This document shows, in pieces, positions 34,791 to 46,800 of a stretch of DNA of 64,000 bases (position 1 is its first letter; each line of letters starts with the position of its first letter). The notes below the pieces were generated by a model. That model was not told the DNA's origin. It saw only the letters and a list, made by a program, of their open reading frames with translations, and ran no database searches. This stretch comes from Branchiostoma floridae (lineage: Eukaryota > Chordata > Leptocardii > Amphioxiformes > Branchiostomatidae): positions 33,789,978-33,853,977 of the forward strand of contig NC_049982.1 of NCBI RefSeq assembly GCF_000003815.2. Reading direction: 5' to 3'. The translations under genes and the position numbers were made by a program.

Positions 34791-35474
34791 CCAGAAAGCA
34801 ATAAATAGACCGTATGCTACTTCTGAGAATGTTGAATAGTACTGAACATCGCCTCCGAACTTGTTATTTTTTGTGTATCATTCATTGTCTTATGTGTATA
34901 AACCACGGATTCAGGTGGAACGGATAACCTGATTACCATGTGTAAAATGGTTGACTTGCTAATTGAATTGTCTCTCGTTGCTGTTTTAACCACACTCTAC
35001 TCTCCACGTCCCAATTTGAAAAACAGAGCAGGATAGCCACCATGATAAACAAAAACGTATAATTGAGTCATACCATGCCAAGTATCTAGTATATGAGCAC
35101 AGCTCCATCGGTAATATAATCACTCTACTTGATATGGAGGTTTCGACGCATGTGAAATGTAGTTATTGATGGTGATTGCTGGGGGTGGTGACACATGACT
35201 TTTGTTTTTTTCAAGCTTATAGTATTAGCTGAAGTCCTAACAGGCAACGGAGAATTTGTCCAACAGTGTTTGTAGCTTGTGCACAGAGTGAGCTTCTAGT
35301 GCAGCATCTGCAATTATATAGAAAATCTCTGATGAGTATCTCACGTATTATGGTTTTTATTTTAAGTCGAAAATCTTCCAATCCGATCTTGTGTGGAGAT
35401 AGAAATACGCAGCCCTCCTTTCATACCCGTGTGGAAGGACTGGATCATTCTGAGACGTTTAGGGACCTTCGATC

Positions 35475-36387
35475 TTGGCAAGGATTTTAAAATGGCCATA
35501 TCTGCTGACAAGATCAAATGCCCCATATCTGTTTGTGATTGTCCTTGACTATGCACTAAGGACGGCTGCGGGGGGTAGGGAGGAAGAACTTGGTCTGCAA
35601 GTGGAGAGGAGGAGAAGTAGAAGGATTGGCCCGAAGGTAGTGACTGACTTGGATTTCGCTGATGACATAGCGCTGCTATCAGAGGCTATCCAGCAAGCAC
35701 AGGAACTACTCAGGTGTGTAGAGAGTTCAGTGGGCAAGGTTGGACTCTTATGAATGCTGGGAAAACTAAGTACATGGCCTTCAACATCCAGCCCCCACAC
35801 TGCCTCAAAACAGGTGATGGGTGTACCCTAGAGGAAGTAAAGGATTTTAAATACCTGGGGTCCAGAATGGAAATTTCAGCAAAGGACATAACAGCAAGAA
35901 AAGCAGCAGCCTGGCTTCCTTGCAACAGGTTAAAGAAGATCTGGAGATCTAACCTCACACGTGAGCTGAAAGTGAGGCTTTTCCTCTCGACCGTCGAATC
36001 AGTACTCCTGTATGGGTGCGAGTCATGGACACTTACTACCAGTTGGACGGCTGATATACGAGGTAACTAAGAACTGCTCTCAACGTCCACCGGTCACAAC
36101 ACATCACTAACAAAGTCTTGTATGCTGGCATACCAAAACTGTCCGATAAGATTCGAACTAGGAGATTAAAGTTTGCGGGACACTGCCTTAGGAGCAAAGA
36201 AATAGTTGCTGACCTGGTACTATGGACACCCAGGCATGGGAAGAGGAGGCCAGGTAGGCCAACAGCAACATATATAGACCTGCTCAAAAAAGACACTGGC
36301 CTTGAGGTTGACAATCTACATCAAGTAATGACTGACAGAGACGTATGGGTTGCCATCACAACTCGAGGCCGGAAGGACTCGCCTTAA
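35475..36387 (+). pseudogene. LINE reverse transcriptase, C-terminal half, broken
   Basis: The first frame has the active site FADDIALLSEAI (near 35652). After a frame change near 35735 comes NAGKTKYMAFN, then FKYLGSRMEISAKDITARK, VRLFLSTVESVLLYGCESWT. After another break comes SDKIRTRRLKFAGHC and GKRRPGRPTATYIDLL, to a stop at 36387. The tail is an AAGC-rich run. Same general type as, but clearly different from, the LINE at 28.7-31.7 kb. Confidence 0.75.
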
Positions 36388-36399
36388 GCAAGCAAGTAA

Positions 36400-36805
36400 G
36401 CAAGCAGATCAAATGCTTTTTTGAGGTCAATAAATGCAATATGTTCTCTGCATTTTCGTTGTAATTGTCGGAGACATGATAAATGTATCATGTCAATGGT
36501 GGAGCGCTCTGACCTGAAGCCGCATTAGGATTCTGAATACACCCTGTCAGCAAGCCTCTGGAGCCGACCCAGGACCATTGGTGCAAAGATTTTCCTCACA
36601 ATACTGAGTTGGGAGATTCCACGGTAATTACCACAACTTCTATCTCCCTTGTTTTGGATGTTAAAGTCCTTCATGCCCTGTGGGACCTTTCCCTCCCCCC
36701 AGCATTGACACAGTAGTTCATGCAGCTCAACAACAGCAATTCCACCGAAACCAGGTGCTTTCCCTGAGCGCAGACTGTCAACGGTTCCCACGGAACAGAT
36801 ACGGC
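36400..36805 (-). pseudogene. LINE reverse transcriptase, N-terminal fragment
   Basis: The minus strand reads SLRSGKAPGFGGI, VPQGMKDFNIQNKGDRSCGN, YRGISQLSIVRKIF, a stop near 36527, then CGFRSERSTIDMI and HIAFIDLKKAFD. These are the first reverse transcriptase blocks of a LINE, abutting the preceding fragment in opposite orientation. Confidence 0.7.
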
Positions 36806-36899
36806 CTCGCTACTGTCCAGTGCAGTCTTGTGTCCCGTTTATGGCAGCTTCCCTTGCATACAGCTATGAGGGTTTCAGGGGAAAATACGCTTTCTAATT

Positions 36900-38385
36900 A
36901 TCTACAGTAGAATACATTTGATGAAGTCAGAAAGTAAATTAATCAAATTTGAGTTTACTACCTTGTTTGTGCGAAAGAGCATTTCATTCAAGAAGACAGT
37001 ATCATTTTACGATAGATATATATCTTAGGAAGTAATAAGTACTACTTCACAAAGTACAATAAAGTATCTACCCTTCATCCCCAAGCGCAGCAATTTAAAG
37101 GCTACAATAGCTGTTTGCACCTCTGAATGCCCGACGTTAAAAATCTTAACTCTCATCAAAGCCTCTAAAGGAAATGCATGTAATGACAACATATATATTT
37201 TAACAATGAGCAAGGAATTGTCAAGAGCGCAAATCTCAGACAGAACGGTTTTTATTGGCTTCATTTCTTTACAGTGAGAATTCTAGACTAGTATGATATC
37301 ATTCCGGGTTCATCTCACCAAGTGATACTTTATATCATGTTTGTATTCAGAGTGTCTTCTTTTTTCCAAATCACATTTATGGCGTCTAAAAGGAAACACA
37401 CACCACATTCCCATAATGCACCACTTTACCCATAATGCACGTCACGCAGTGCAAATCCGGTAGAAGAACAAGATCCAGGCAACGGTACTTATAACAACCA
37501 TCTACATCATAGACACATATCCAAGAGCTCCAACCAAATACTGTACGTTTCTAAAGTGTACTGTACGTTTATAATTCCCTCTGAGGGAGAAACTCTCCAC
37601 TTATTACAGAACTGCTGAATGGCAGGGCCAAGTATTGGTTGTAAGAACAGAAAAACGTATTACTGTACATCATTCTGACAATTCTTTCCATGTGACATCT
37701 ATATATCATACACAAAAATAGTTATCTTTGTACAGCATCTTCGTATACAATCAGTACATGCAAACATGACATTGTGCTCTGTTCTCCGAAAGAAGTTTTC
37801 ATTCAATATTTTTGTAGCTCTGAAAGATTCTAATAGTCCTTGCGAAAGACAACAAGTGTGTCATAGTGGGTTTCCATACATTGAAAATAATTCTGTGTTA
37901 ATTTCTTTATCTTTTTATAGTGAAGCATCCATCCAGTACATCATTGGATGGTTGCAGTAGAACAGATTTGTTGTCGTTGCTTAGCAACGGACACTATACA
38001 CAAAGATGTTGCAGTGTGTCTGAATGTTTTTAATCGTCTTATGTAATTCTAAACATTGGTGTGAGTCAGAACTTGTGTGTTTAAAGGTACATACAAAGTA
38101 TGGTGGTATGTCCAGTATCAGGTTGAAGTGGCAGATATTAGAAGCTAGGTGACGTCATTGTAAGTTCTGCCACTGACCAGGTTAAGGTGGCAAGTGGCAA
38201 GGTGGAAACGTTTGGTGATGTAATCCAACCGCAGAAACTCAACACAGTATGGCTGACAGAATCTCAACATAAGGTCAGATGGCTTAATGGTGTTATAGTC
38301 AATTTTGATGCGAGACGAAATTGAAAGTAGAATTCCACGACCCCATACCTTCGCCAAATGATTCTATCTTATACAACTGCTGTAT
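36900..38385. other. no gene seen
   Basis: No exon or mobile element recognised. CCCATAATGCAC is repeated near 37411-37440. Confidence 0.5.
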
Positions 38386-38389
38386 TAGT

Positions 38390-39085
38390 TGTGTTTGTCA
38401 CTAATTATGCAAATAAAGTTATCATTTGCGTTAATTATATAACTTGATCATCTCCTCCACCAAACAATAGACATACGCAATCTATGTTAAGAAAGAAGGC
38501 TTTTATCGCATTTTCTGACAATTTATGCAAATGAGGACCTCAACTTTATTAGTTACAGATGTCACATGTTACAATGGTCCTATAATTGAACTAAGCATGT
38601 TTAGACGATTTCCTAACTGATTGTGCAAATTAGATTCCAATTTGCATAAATAACATCTAATGATATGAATCATCACTTAAGCTAAAAAAAGTATCTACAT
38701 ACCAAAAATCATGACAATCTGTCAACTCCTTGAGTTATTCTCTTTCAAAGTCTGACACTAAACCTTTCCTGCAGTTCCAAAATAAGCCGCTAGGGGACCC
38801 AAACCTATACCGCGTACTCTTGGCATCAAAAGCTATCCACCACTTAAATATCATAGCCGCAGCATATCCAGAACTCGAGATATCAAACCAGGAAGTTGCA
38901 CTGCACTGCAATACCGTAAGTGACCGCTATAATCGTTTTGGGGCACATACCGAATATTAATACAATCCATCCAGGCGTTCCTGACTTATGCTGGTCTTCT
39001 ACAGACATACAAAAAAACATACACACGCTACCCAAAATATAATCTTCTTGGCGAAGGAAAAAAGTCGCTAGCACTACCCAGCCTT
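38390..39085. repeat. dispersed ATGCAAAT-rich repeat, copy 2
   Basis: Same word order as 6400-7140: TTATGCAAATAA, AAAATCATGACAATCTGTCAA, GCCGCTAGGGGACCC, GCAGCATATCCAGAACTCGA, CCCAAAATATAATCTT. Diverged, no common coding frame. Confidence 0.55.
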
Positions 39086-39109
39086 ACATTGTTACTATCC
39101 ACCCTCCCG

Positions 39110-39620
39110 GGCCACTATCGGACGTAAACAGGGTTGCCTATCACGAATTTGCACGAATCTTGTGAATTCGTACGAATTTTATGAAAAAAACGCACAACTC
39201 ATTGTACGAAAGCGTACAAATCCAAGAAAACCGAACGAATCACTATGCAAAAATCCACGAGCCTTATGTATTACGCACGAACGATTATTGAAACGAAAGA
39301 ATCCTATGAAAGATGCACGAACTACATGCAAACCTGCCAACCCCTACCTCAGGAGAGGGTATGTTTCCGGAGTGTTTCTGCCTGTGATCTTTTTATTTCA
39401 AAATATCATTGAATGGCATTGGATGGACATATATCGTCACGAAGACATATTTAATAGCCTGCGAGCTTCATGTCGGTGCGTCACATCGCATTTTCAGTCG
39501 CCGAAGATCGATGCTGCCATCTTGAACATCCCGTTGGCCCGAGTTTGCATATGATTCACATTAGATTCGTACGTTACACATTGTGATTCGTACGTATCAG
39601 ATAAGGTTCGTGTGGCTTCT
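39110..39620. repeat. cluster of TTCGTACG / GCACGAAT words
   Basis: ATTCGTACGAATTTTATG and many ACGAA(T/C/A) words occur at 39140-39330, and GATTCGTACGT twice at 39563-39600, with about 220 bases of other sequence between. It may be a small palindromic-word element. No target duplication found. Confidence 0.35.
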
Positions 39621-39639
39621 GGTGGCTTACGGAAAAGTT

Positions 39640-40835
39640 CGAAAATACATGTGACGTAAACCTATTCTAGCTTTTGCCAAATTCTGCCATTTCATCCTAA
39701 TACTGCACTTGAATGGAGTATGACCCGATGTAGCGTCATTCCTTAAATCCTATGTCCATATAGTAAAGATTCGATATTTCAATGGAAATCATGAAGTATA
39801 ATCCATGGATGCCGAAATGACGCAGCGATGAGTCAACAAATCATTATTGCTGGTGGGCTTATTATGTTCTTGCCTATGGCACATTATTCCCGGCATGCTT
39901 TTCGTTCCGCGCTAATGTACCTCGTGCCAACGGAACCACTCAAACCAAAATGGCCGACGAGGCCGTGGAGCTAAATATCTAATAGCACTCCTTCCATTCT
40001 AACAGTAAATTAGCTTGGTGCGAACTTCACTTCAAAGGTTCACCAGCCGTCTATGGTGTTCGAAACCGACATTCAGTATTCATTTTCATTCTAATGTACT
40101 TATCTAACTTATCAGGAGAATCCATCAATATACAAATCATCGAGCGCCACCAACTTGTCTGCATCTGCACTTACCAAGTGAAACAAAGATCTAGAACTAA
40201 ATATACTATGAGTTTGAGACATAAGTTATGCAAAGTGTAGTTGAAAGGCTTTCCAACGCGAATCTACTTCTCCGTCGCTTTTTGTTGTTTTCTGTTTCTC
40301 TCAAAAGGGATCAACATGATCTTGGCTTTAGCAAAATCACAAAAACAAAGTTTTGCATTTTTGAAATACACGTTGGTTGTTATGAGGTACATCGAAGGGT
40401 CAAATCTTAAACGAGGCGCCAAAGGCGTCCAAATACGGTCAACGCACAAGACTCTTCACCATGAGATGGAAGACCATGAGATGGATGTGATGTTAGAATG
40501 GACCAACCGGGTTAGGATGACGAAATGAAGCTATGAATGAAGAAGTCACAACCGTTTTACCAGTTGCCTCTTATCTTCTATCGATGAACGGTTTGTCTTC
40601 AGCATTTTGTTTGTATTGAATAGAGAGTTTGCTACTGAAGGGGTGGGCACTGTGCCTCGCCCTTTGCTATGTGCGAATTATCTTTAAGAACCTACTTTCC
40701 TCTAAGCTGTGTTTTTGTAATCCTCTGCCGATGAAGAGACCCCACTGAAACCATTCATAGACTATTTACGTTCTTCAAAGAAAGTTCACACACACAAGGG
40801 CGAGGCATTTCCTAGCGGCCTAGGTGACTCCTCCC
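39640..40835. other. no gene seen; downstream flank of the SLC18A gene
   Basis: Beyond the transporter's stop codon. The poly(A) site was not identified. Confidence 0.45.
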
Positions 40836-40840
40836 TGATG

Positions 40841-43800
40841 TCACTCAATGGTAAGCTTTTGCTTTTTCATCTCATCTTCTTCGTAATCTTCAGGTTGTTT
40901 TTCGGCGTCCGGTTGTTGATGGAAAGCGTTGTACGTCACCTGACACTCATCCTGAGCCAGGATTGCCTGGAGATTTAGACATGAATGCAAAAAACGCTGA
41001 GTTCTATATTGGCAAATTAATTACGCGCTTGGGGGGCATGAACATAATTGTTGTGTAAGCATGCGGTGTGTGTGTCGGGGGGGGGGGGGGGTGCCATTTC
41101 TTGTAATCTCGATTAGGCCACAGCAAGTAAATTTTATGGATTACATCCGCGCGCTCATTAATTTTTGCCTGATTTCAGAAAAAAAAACAAGAATTTTTTT
41201 CTTCTTAAGGGAAGGCCGGATAGACGAAAATAGGTAAAGGTTGTGTTGTAACCTAATCATTGAAAGTAGAATTGACACTAGAGACTGTGTAGTATTGACT
41301 GTAGTTGCAGAGGTGCAACTTGATAGATAGTTGTAAAAGTGGCACAACTATGGAAGCTATGAGTGTAGTTGCCAACATGGTTAATGATACCAGTCTACCA
41401 CATTAATGTCACTTTAACTATACTGGTGCACTTCTTAAATACAGAAATGAATGCCTTGTTGGCTGTGATGCCACATTTTGTCACATCAAGTCTTGTTACA
41501 ACGTCTATTTGGAAAATTTGCCATCTTGTTTTTTTTTACCCATCTTGGTTTTTTTTCGCCCTATCTCATTATTTTTGCAGTCTGCAGAGGATGTCATCCA
41601 TAAAATTTACTTGATGTGGCCTTATGGATGAATGTTTAAAAGATATTAGAATTAAAACATCAGTTGTGCTAGGTTGCTGATACCCCCTTTCCACTAGGAC
41701 GGCGCTCTCTTGGCGCTCTCTCTGCGACCTCAAATTGGGAAGAGCGCGGTGAGAGCGCGACGGGATCGCCAAGGTCGCCATGGGAGCGCGCAGAGAGCAA
41801 TAGGTCTCAACAGTGGTTTATGATGCCAATTTAGCTAGGACGGCGCTCTCTCTGCGCTCTCAACTGCGGTTTGTGAAGTGTATTTGACATATAGACAGAA
41901 CCCGGAGAAATGTCCAAAATGTACCGGTGATGAACAATTAAACAAACTGAGATGGAATAAGCAAGGTTTAAAAACAAAGGTTTATCATTTCTGAACTAAT
42001 TTTTTAATTTCAACAGGATGACATTAGGTTTTCTTGTTCTCCATCTGTACATTTAGATTATTGAAGTCCCATTTTCAATTAAATTGAAGTGTTTCGGTGT
42101 TGTATGATTTACACCAATAAATTAAATAAAGTGGCATGATAAAGATATTTATGGTGAACAAGCTACATGACAGATTTAAGAAAAAACAGCAAGAGAAACG
42201 TGTATATTTCAGTCTGAGTGACTGTACAGTGACCAAAATTGGATTTGTTTACAGCCTTAATTTTATACTTTGAATGTTATGTAAGACGTAAAAGGAAGAC
42301 TTCAAAAATACAAAAATACACTATACGTCAAAAGACTCGTTCTTTATTTCTGAAATTCGTTGAGTAATCTTTCGAATCTTTGCTAGCTCATAAAAAGATG
42401 TTGACATTTGAGTTTTTCGTCGCGGTGAGAGCGCGCTGGGGTCGTCGGAGAGATTCCACTAGAGCAGTTTTTTTTCTGGCGTCGCGGCGCTCTCACCGCG
42501 CTCTGGCCAATTTTCCATCGCAGCGAGAGCGCCGTGAGAGCGCCGTCAAGTAGAAAGGGGGCCTGGTCAATTAAAACTACTGATAACAACGTTGCTGGTG
42601 CTGATGATTAATGAATGTATGGTTAATATCAAAACATATTGAAAAATTAAAACATATAAGAGTATGGAAGCTAAACACACTACACTACCAGTGGACTAGC
42701 CCCCTGATTTCACCTATGTGTGGCCCAGGGCTCTGGAGCAGAGATATGCGCCGAGCCGAATCATCTTCTGATCAAGGAGGTTGGCCTCCTTGTTGTAATA
42801 CATGGACATCTTTAGCTTTTAGCCTAAGAGAATTTCAGATTCTCCTAGAAGAGGATGAAATTCCAACAGAGTTCTTGTTAACTTCCAACCTCTCCTAGAG
42901 GAGATTGGAATTCCAATCTCTCCTGGGAGAATTCCAGATTCTCCTAGAATTCCAATCTCTCCTAGGGCAGATTGGAGAATTCCGAATTCCCCATCTACTC
43001 TGTCACAGGCATCGTTTCTATAGATAAAATTACCTCTTTCTCTTCCTTTCCTGGTGGTTCTCTTAAGAAGATACACAGAGGAGAGTATAGGATGTTGATG
43101 ATCCCAATCCCCCACATCAGCCTGACAAAAACAAGATATTGCAAACCAATGGTGAGACAAATAGCAGGAGCAAATTGTATTTTAGACCCCTTTCCAACTC
43201 CGGCGCTATTTTGGGAGCTGATCTCGAGACAGCGTCATTGAGTCGGAATGCGCGTGATTCGGTAGGCAGGCGGTAAGGTTTCAGAACACAGTATCCATCC
43301 GCGATCCCCGTCCCCAATAGTAGTTCAAGTGTAAGGTAGTGCGGCCCTATTTATTCTTCTGTGCACAAACGCTGGGTGGGAACTGTGCTGAATGGTAGAG
43401 GAATACATACTTTGAGACCGTATAAGGCGTATTATGATATTTCTTCGGTAGGTGTGACTTTGTGCCTTCCTACTGTTCCTACATTTAGCCTGTGCACCGG
43501 CTGCACTTCCAGGACCTCACTGGGGTCAAATAGAAGTGGTTTTAAAAAATGACTTAATTGTTTTTGCACCTTTCCTCAGTTAATTCCCATAGACGAAAAA
43601 CATGTACGACAGTGCTAATTTCCCAGGGATGGGCAACAATTTCGTATTTGACTATTCGATATGTGTCAGTAATTGACGTCGGCACACATGACCTGTACCA
43701 TCTTTATTACCGTCAGCCCCGCTGCTACATTGGTAACAATCCCTCAAGGCGGCCTCCGATGCTTCACCATCATCATCATCATTGGCCTCGGTCCGTCTGC

Positions 43801-46800
43801 AGAGACGATGGGTTTTAGTCATGGTTGGCATCTCCTTTAGTGGCTGAACAAACCGATTCTAGAATCGTATGGTAAAAAGAAGTGTTGGGATCTGGTTGCG
43901 TCAGCTTTCTTCACCCCTGCTTTAACAGTTTGTCTCCATGCTGATCGGTCAGTTGCTGTTTCATCCCAAGAGTCTACGTCGATGTTGCCGACTTAAGGTC
44001 CCTCTTGCACACATCTCTGTATCTCAGGTGTGGGTGACCAGTTGGATGTGAACCACACTAAAGCTGGACATATAGGAGATCCTTCGGAATACGCCCTTTC
44101 GGCGAACATGTCCCAGCCATCTCAGGCGGTGTTCACTGATCCTTCTGAATATAGTCCGGTTACCAAACCCCAGTTTAACCCAAGAGTAACCTTGCAATGC
44201 GGTTCATACCAAGTTTTTTTGCTGTTTCTATACCTCTACGGTGTGCTCTTTCAGAATCTGGATGATGCCACTCTTTCATCATCGGGCAATTCGCACAATA
44301 TGCAAGTTAAGGTGGCCAAAATTATTATCATTGCCCTGTCATTTAATTCCTAGAATCCTGCAAAGACGATCCATGTGAAATGCATTGAGTTTTGCTTTTT
44401 GTTTGGTTTATTGTCCATGTTTCACTGCCATAGAGAATGACACACAGGCCTGGTACACCTTTAGCTTGGTATGCCAAAAAGCAGTTTCTCAAGCAATGGG
44501 GTATGGTTTTGGAAATGGTCAGGCGTTTCAGATAGCATCCACTGTCCTTTGTCAGTGACACTGAAGTGATGTGGAAGGATCTGACCTTTTATAACCTATA
44601 TAAGAAAGAATACAATTTTAGATGTCCAATAGGAAACATGGTAAGACTGGAGACAATTTGGATTCCAATAGAAAACAAAGGTAAGGCAAAGTCAAGCGGA
44701 AGACAATTTTGGATTACACTGTGAAACATAGCTAAGACACAGTTGACGCACATGAGTCAATTAGATGGATGCAGGAGCTTATGTTTTGCTGCGGGGGGGG
44801 GGGGTGCTATGTCCCAAGTGATGAGCTGCCCAAGTAAAGTCCCCTTTCCTATTGAGGGTGGGATTTTATATTCTCTCATATATTGTCTCTCTGACTCCCC
44901 GTTCGGGGTTCGCGGTCTAGGATATCGGTGGATTGAAGGTTGTGTTTTAAGTGGTTGAAAATGGCAGAAGAGTAGCCGTTTGTGCTGGGTTTGCAATGTT
45001 CTTTTTACCTTGCCTTTAGTGGGCAGCTGGTCTCACCAATGTACGTATCGTTACAGTTGGGTTCTTCACATTTGAGTTTGTAGATTACATTGGCCTTGAT
45101 ACCGTTCCATAACACACAATTGACGATAGTTGAAAATTGTATAGTATGCAGAAACTTGCCATGTAATCTAAGTACACTAATTGCGGTTGTCTTGTGTAAA
45201 TAAGCAGGAAAACTTCACATCATAACCACACCATTATCTGCTGCAAGTCGTGATACCAAACTTAGGGTCGCATAACGTGTTGCATCTGTAGGAAAAATTA
45301 CGACACAACATCAGTTTGTAAAATATATGTTTTCCTTCTTGAAGAAGTGTGCAACAAAGAGATACCATTTAGTGTCCTGTGGCAACTGGAGCCTCTTCGC
45401 ATTTTGTTCCTGTGGCGTTCCACATGTGATCTACTACCAATGTCATTGTGTCATGGATACTACTAGATTTCATTACCGCCCGTGAACCAAATCACGCGCG
45501 TTCTCGCCGGATGATACTCTCGCGAATTCTCAAAATGGCGCCAGAGTTTGTAAAGGGTAGTAAAGGGTCTATCTGTATAAGAGTTCTTACATGTTTTGTC
45601 AAGAACACTATCTTTAAAGACGCCATGATATGCAGCATAATCCACAATGGTACATAGGGTACAGAAAACAAAACAAAGTCTTAATGGTCACTTACCAACC
45701 AAATCCGTATTTAACGACAACTTCTCCGCCCACAGCAGGCCCTGAAATAGCAAAAGATTAATTATGGCTAGTTTTGGTAGCGGACCCTTCGATTCATATA
45801 TTGATTGAAAGAACTGTTGTGCATTACACTCAAACTTATTCAAGTCAAAGAAAAGATTGCGATCTGGAAAAATCACCGATTTTACCGATAGAGAGCCCTC
45901 TGTCAACAGATGCTCCAATCAGGATGCTAAGATTGTGATAGGGTGGACCTCCAACCTGAATAAATCCTAAATTTTAAGTCAATCCAATCATCTAAAATTA
46001 CAGGAATTGAAGTTGAAAAGTTCTCACTGTCTTATGGAATATCTTTCAATTTACATCGGCGAATCTGCCAGATTGCAGTCTCTACGGAAGAGACACTGCA
46101 TATTTGGAGTACATATGGTATATAGAGTTTCCTTACCAATAGCAAATCCAACGCAGTTTGCGACATCAGCAATAGCGTACACACTTCCGTACACAGACAC
46201 GTGCCTGAACGATGGAATACATTCTGATGAATTCTGTTGTTAAGTGCAAAACAATACTCCAAACATCTTACAACGCCACAAGTGATTTAGATCAAGAAAT
46301 TTCGAAAGCATTGCCGTTCTTTGTGTGGCTCTACAATTATTTGACTTGCTTTCATCTCTTTTTCATGCACTCTAGGGTAGATCATTGTTGAAAGGAGATA
46401 ATATTTATATCGGCACATGTTATCATACTAAATTTTAGTAGTAATACCTTCGCCGTAGTACTGCATGTACTGGAAATGATTTTATTAGCTTGGTAGAATA
46501 TATATAACATAGTTAGCTTTGCTTACGTTTTGACGTCTCTCAGATACCAGGAATTTTGGAACAAGACTAGAAGAACACAAAAAAGGAAGCTGGCAACGTA
46601 AATTAGACAAAATACACAAGGTCTCAAAAAAGGAATGCACAAAAAAGAAGAGAAGAAATCTAGCGTAACGGACCGTATTGTCGGGAGTAATTGACTGGGG
46701 GGGGGGAGACAACAGGCGGGTCCGGTGAATCAAGTAGGCAGTCTGGATAAAACCCCAGTGATGAACCCGGGCGAGGGGTGACAAACTCAGCTTCGTTTGG

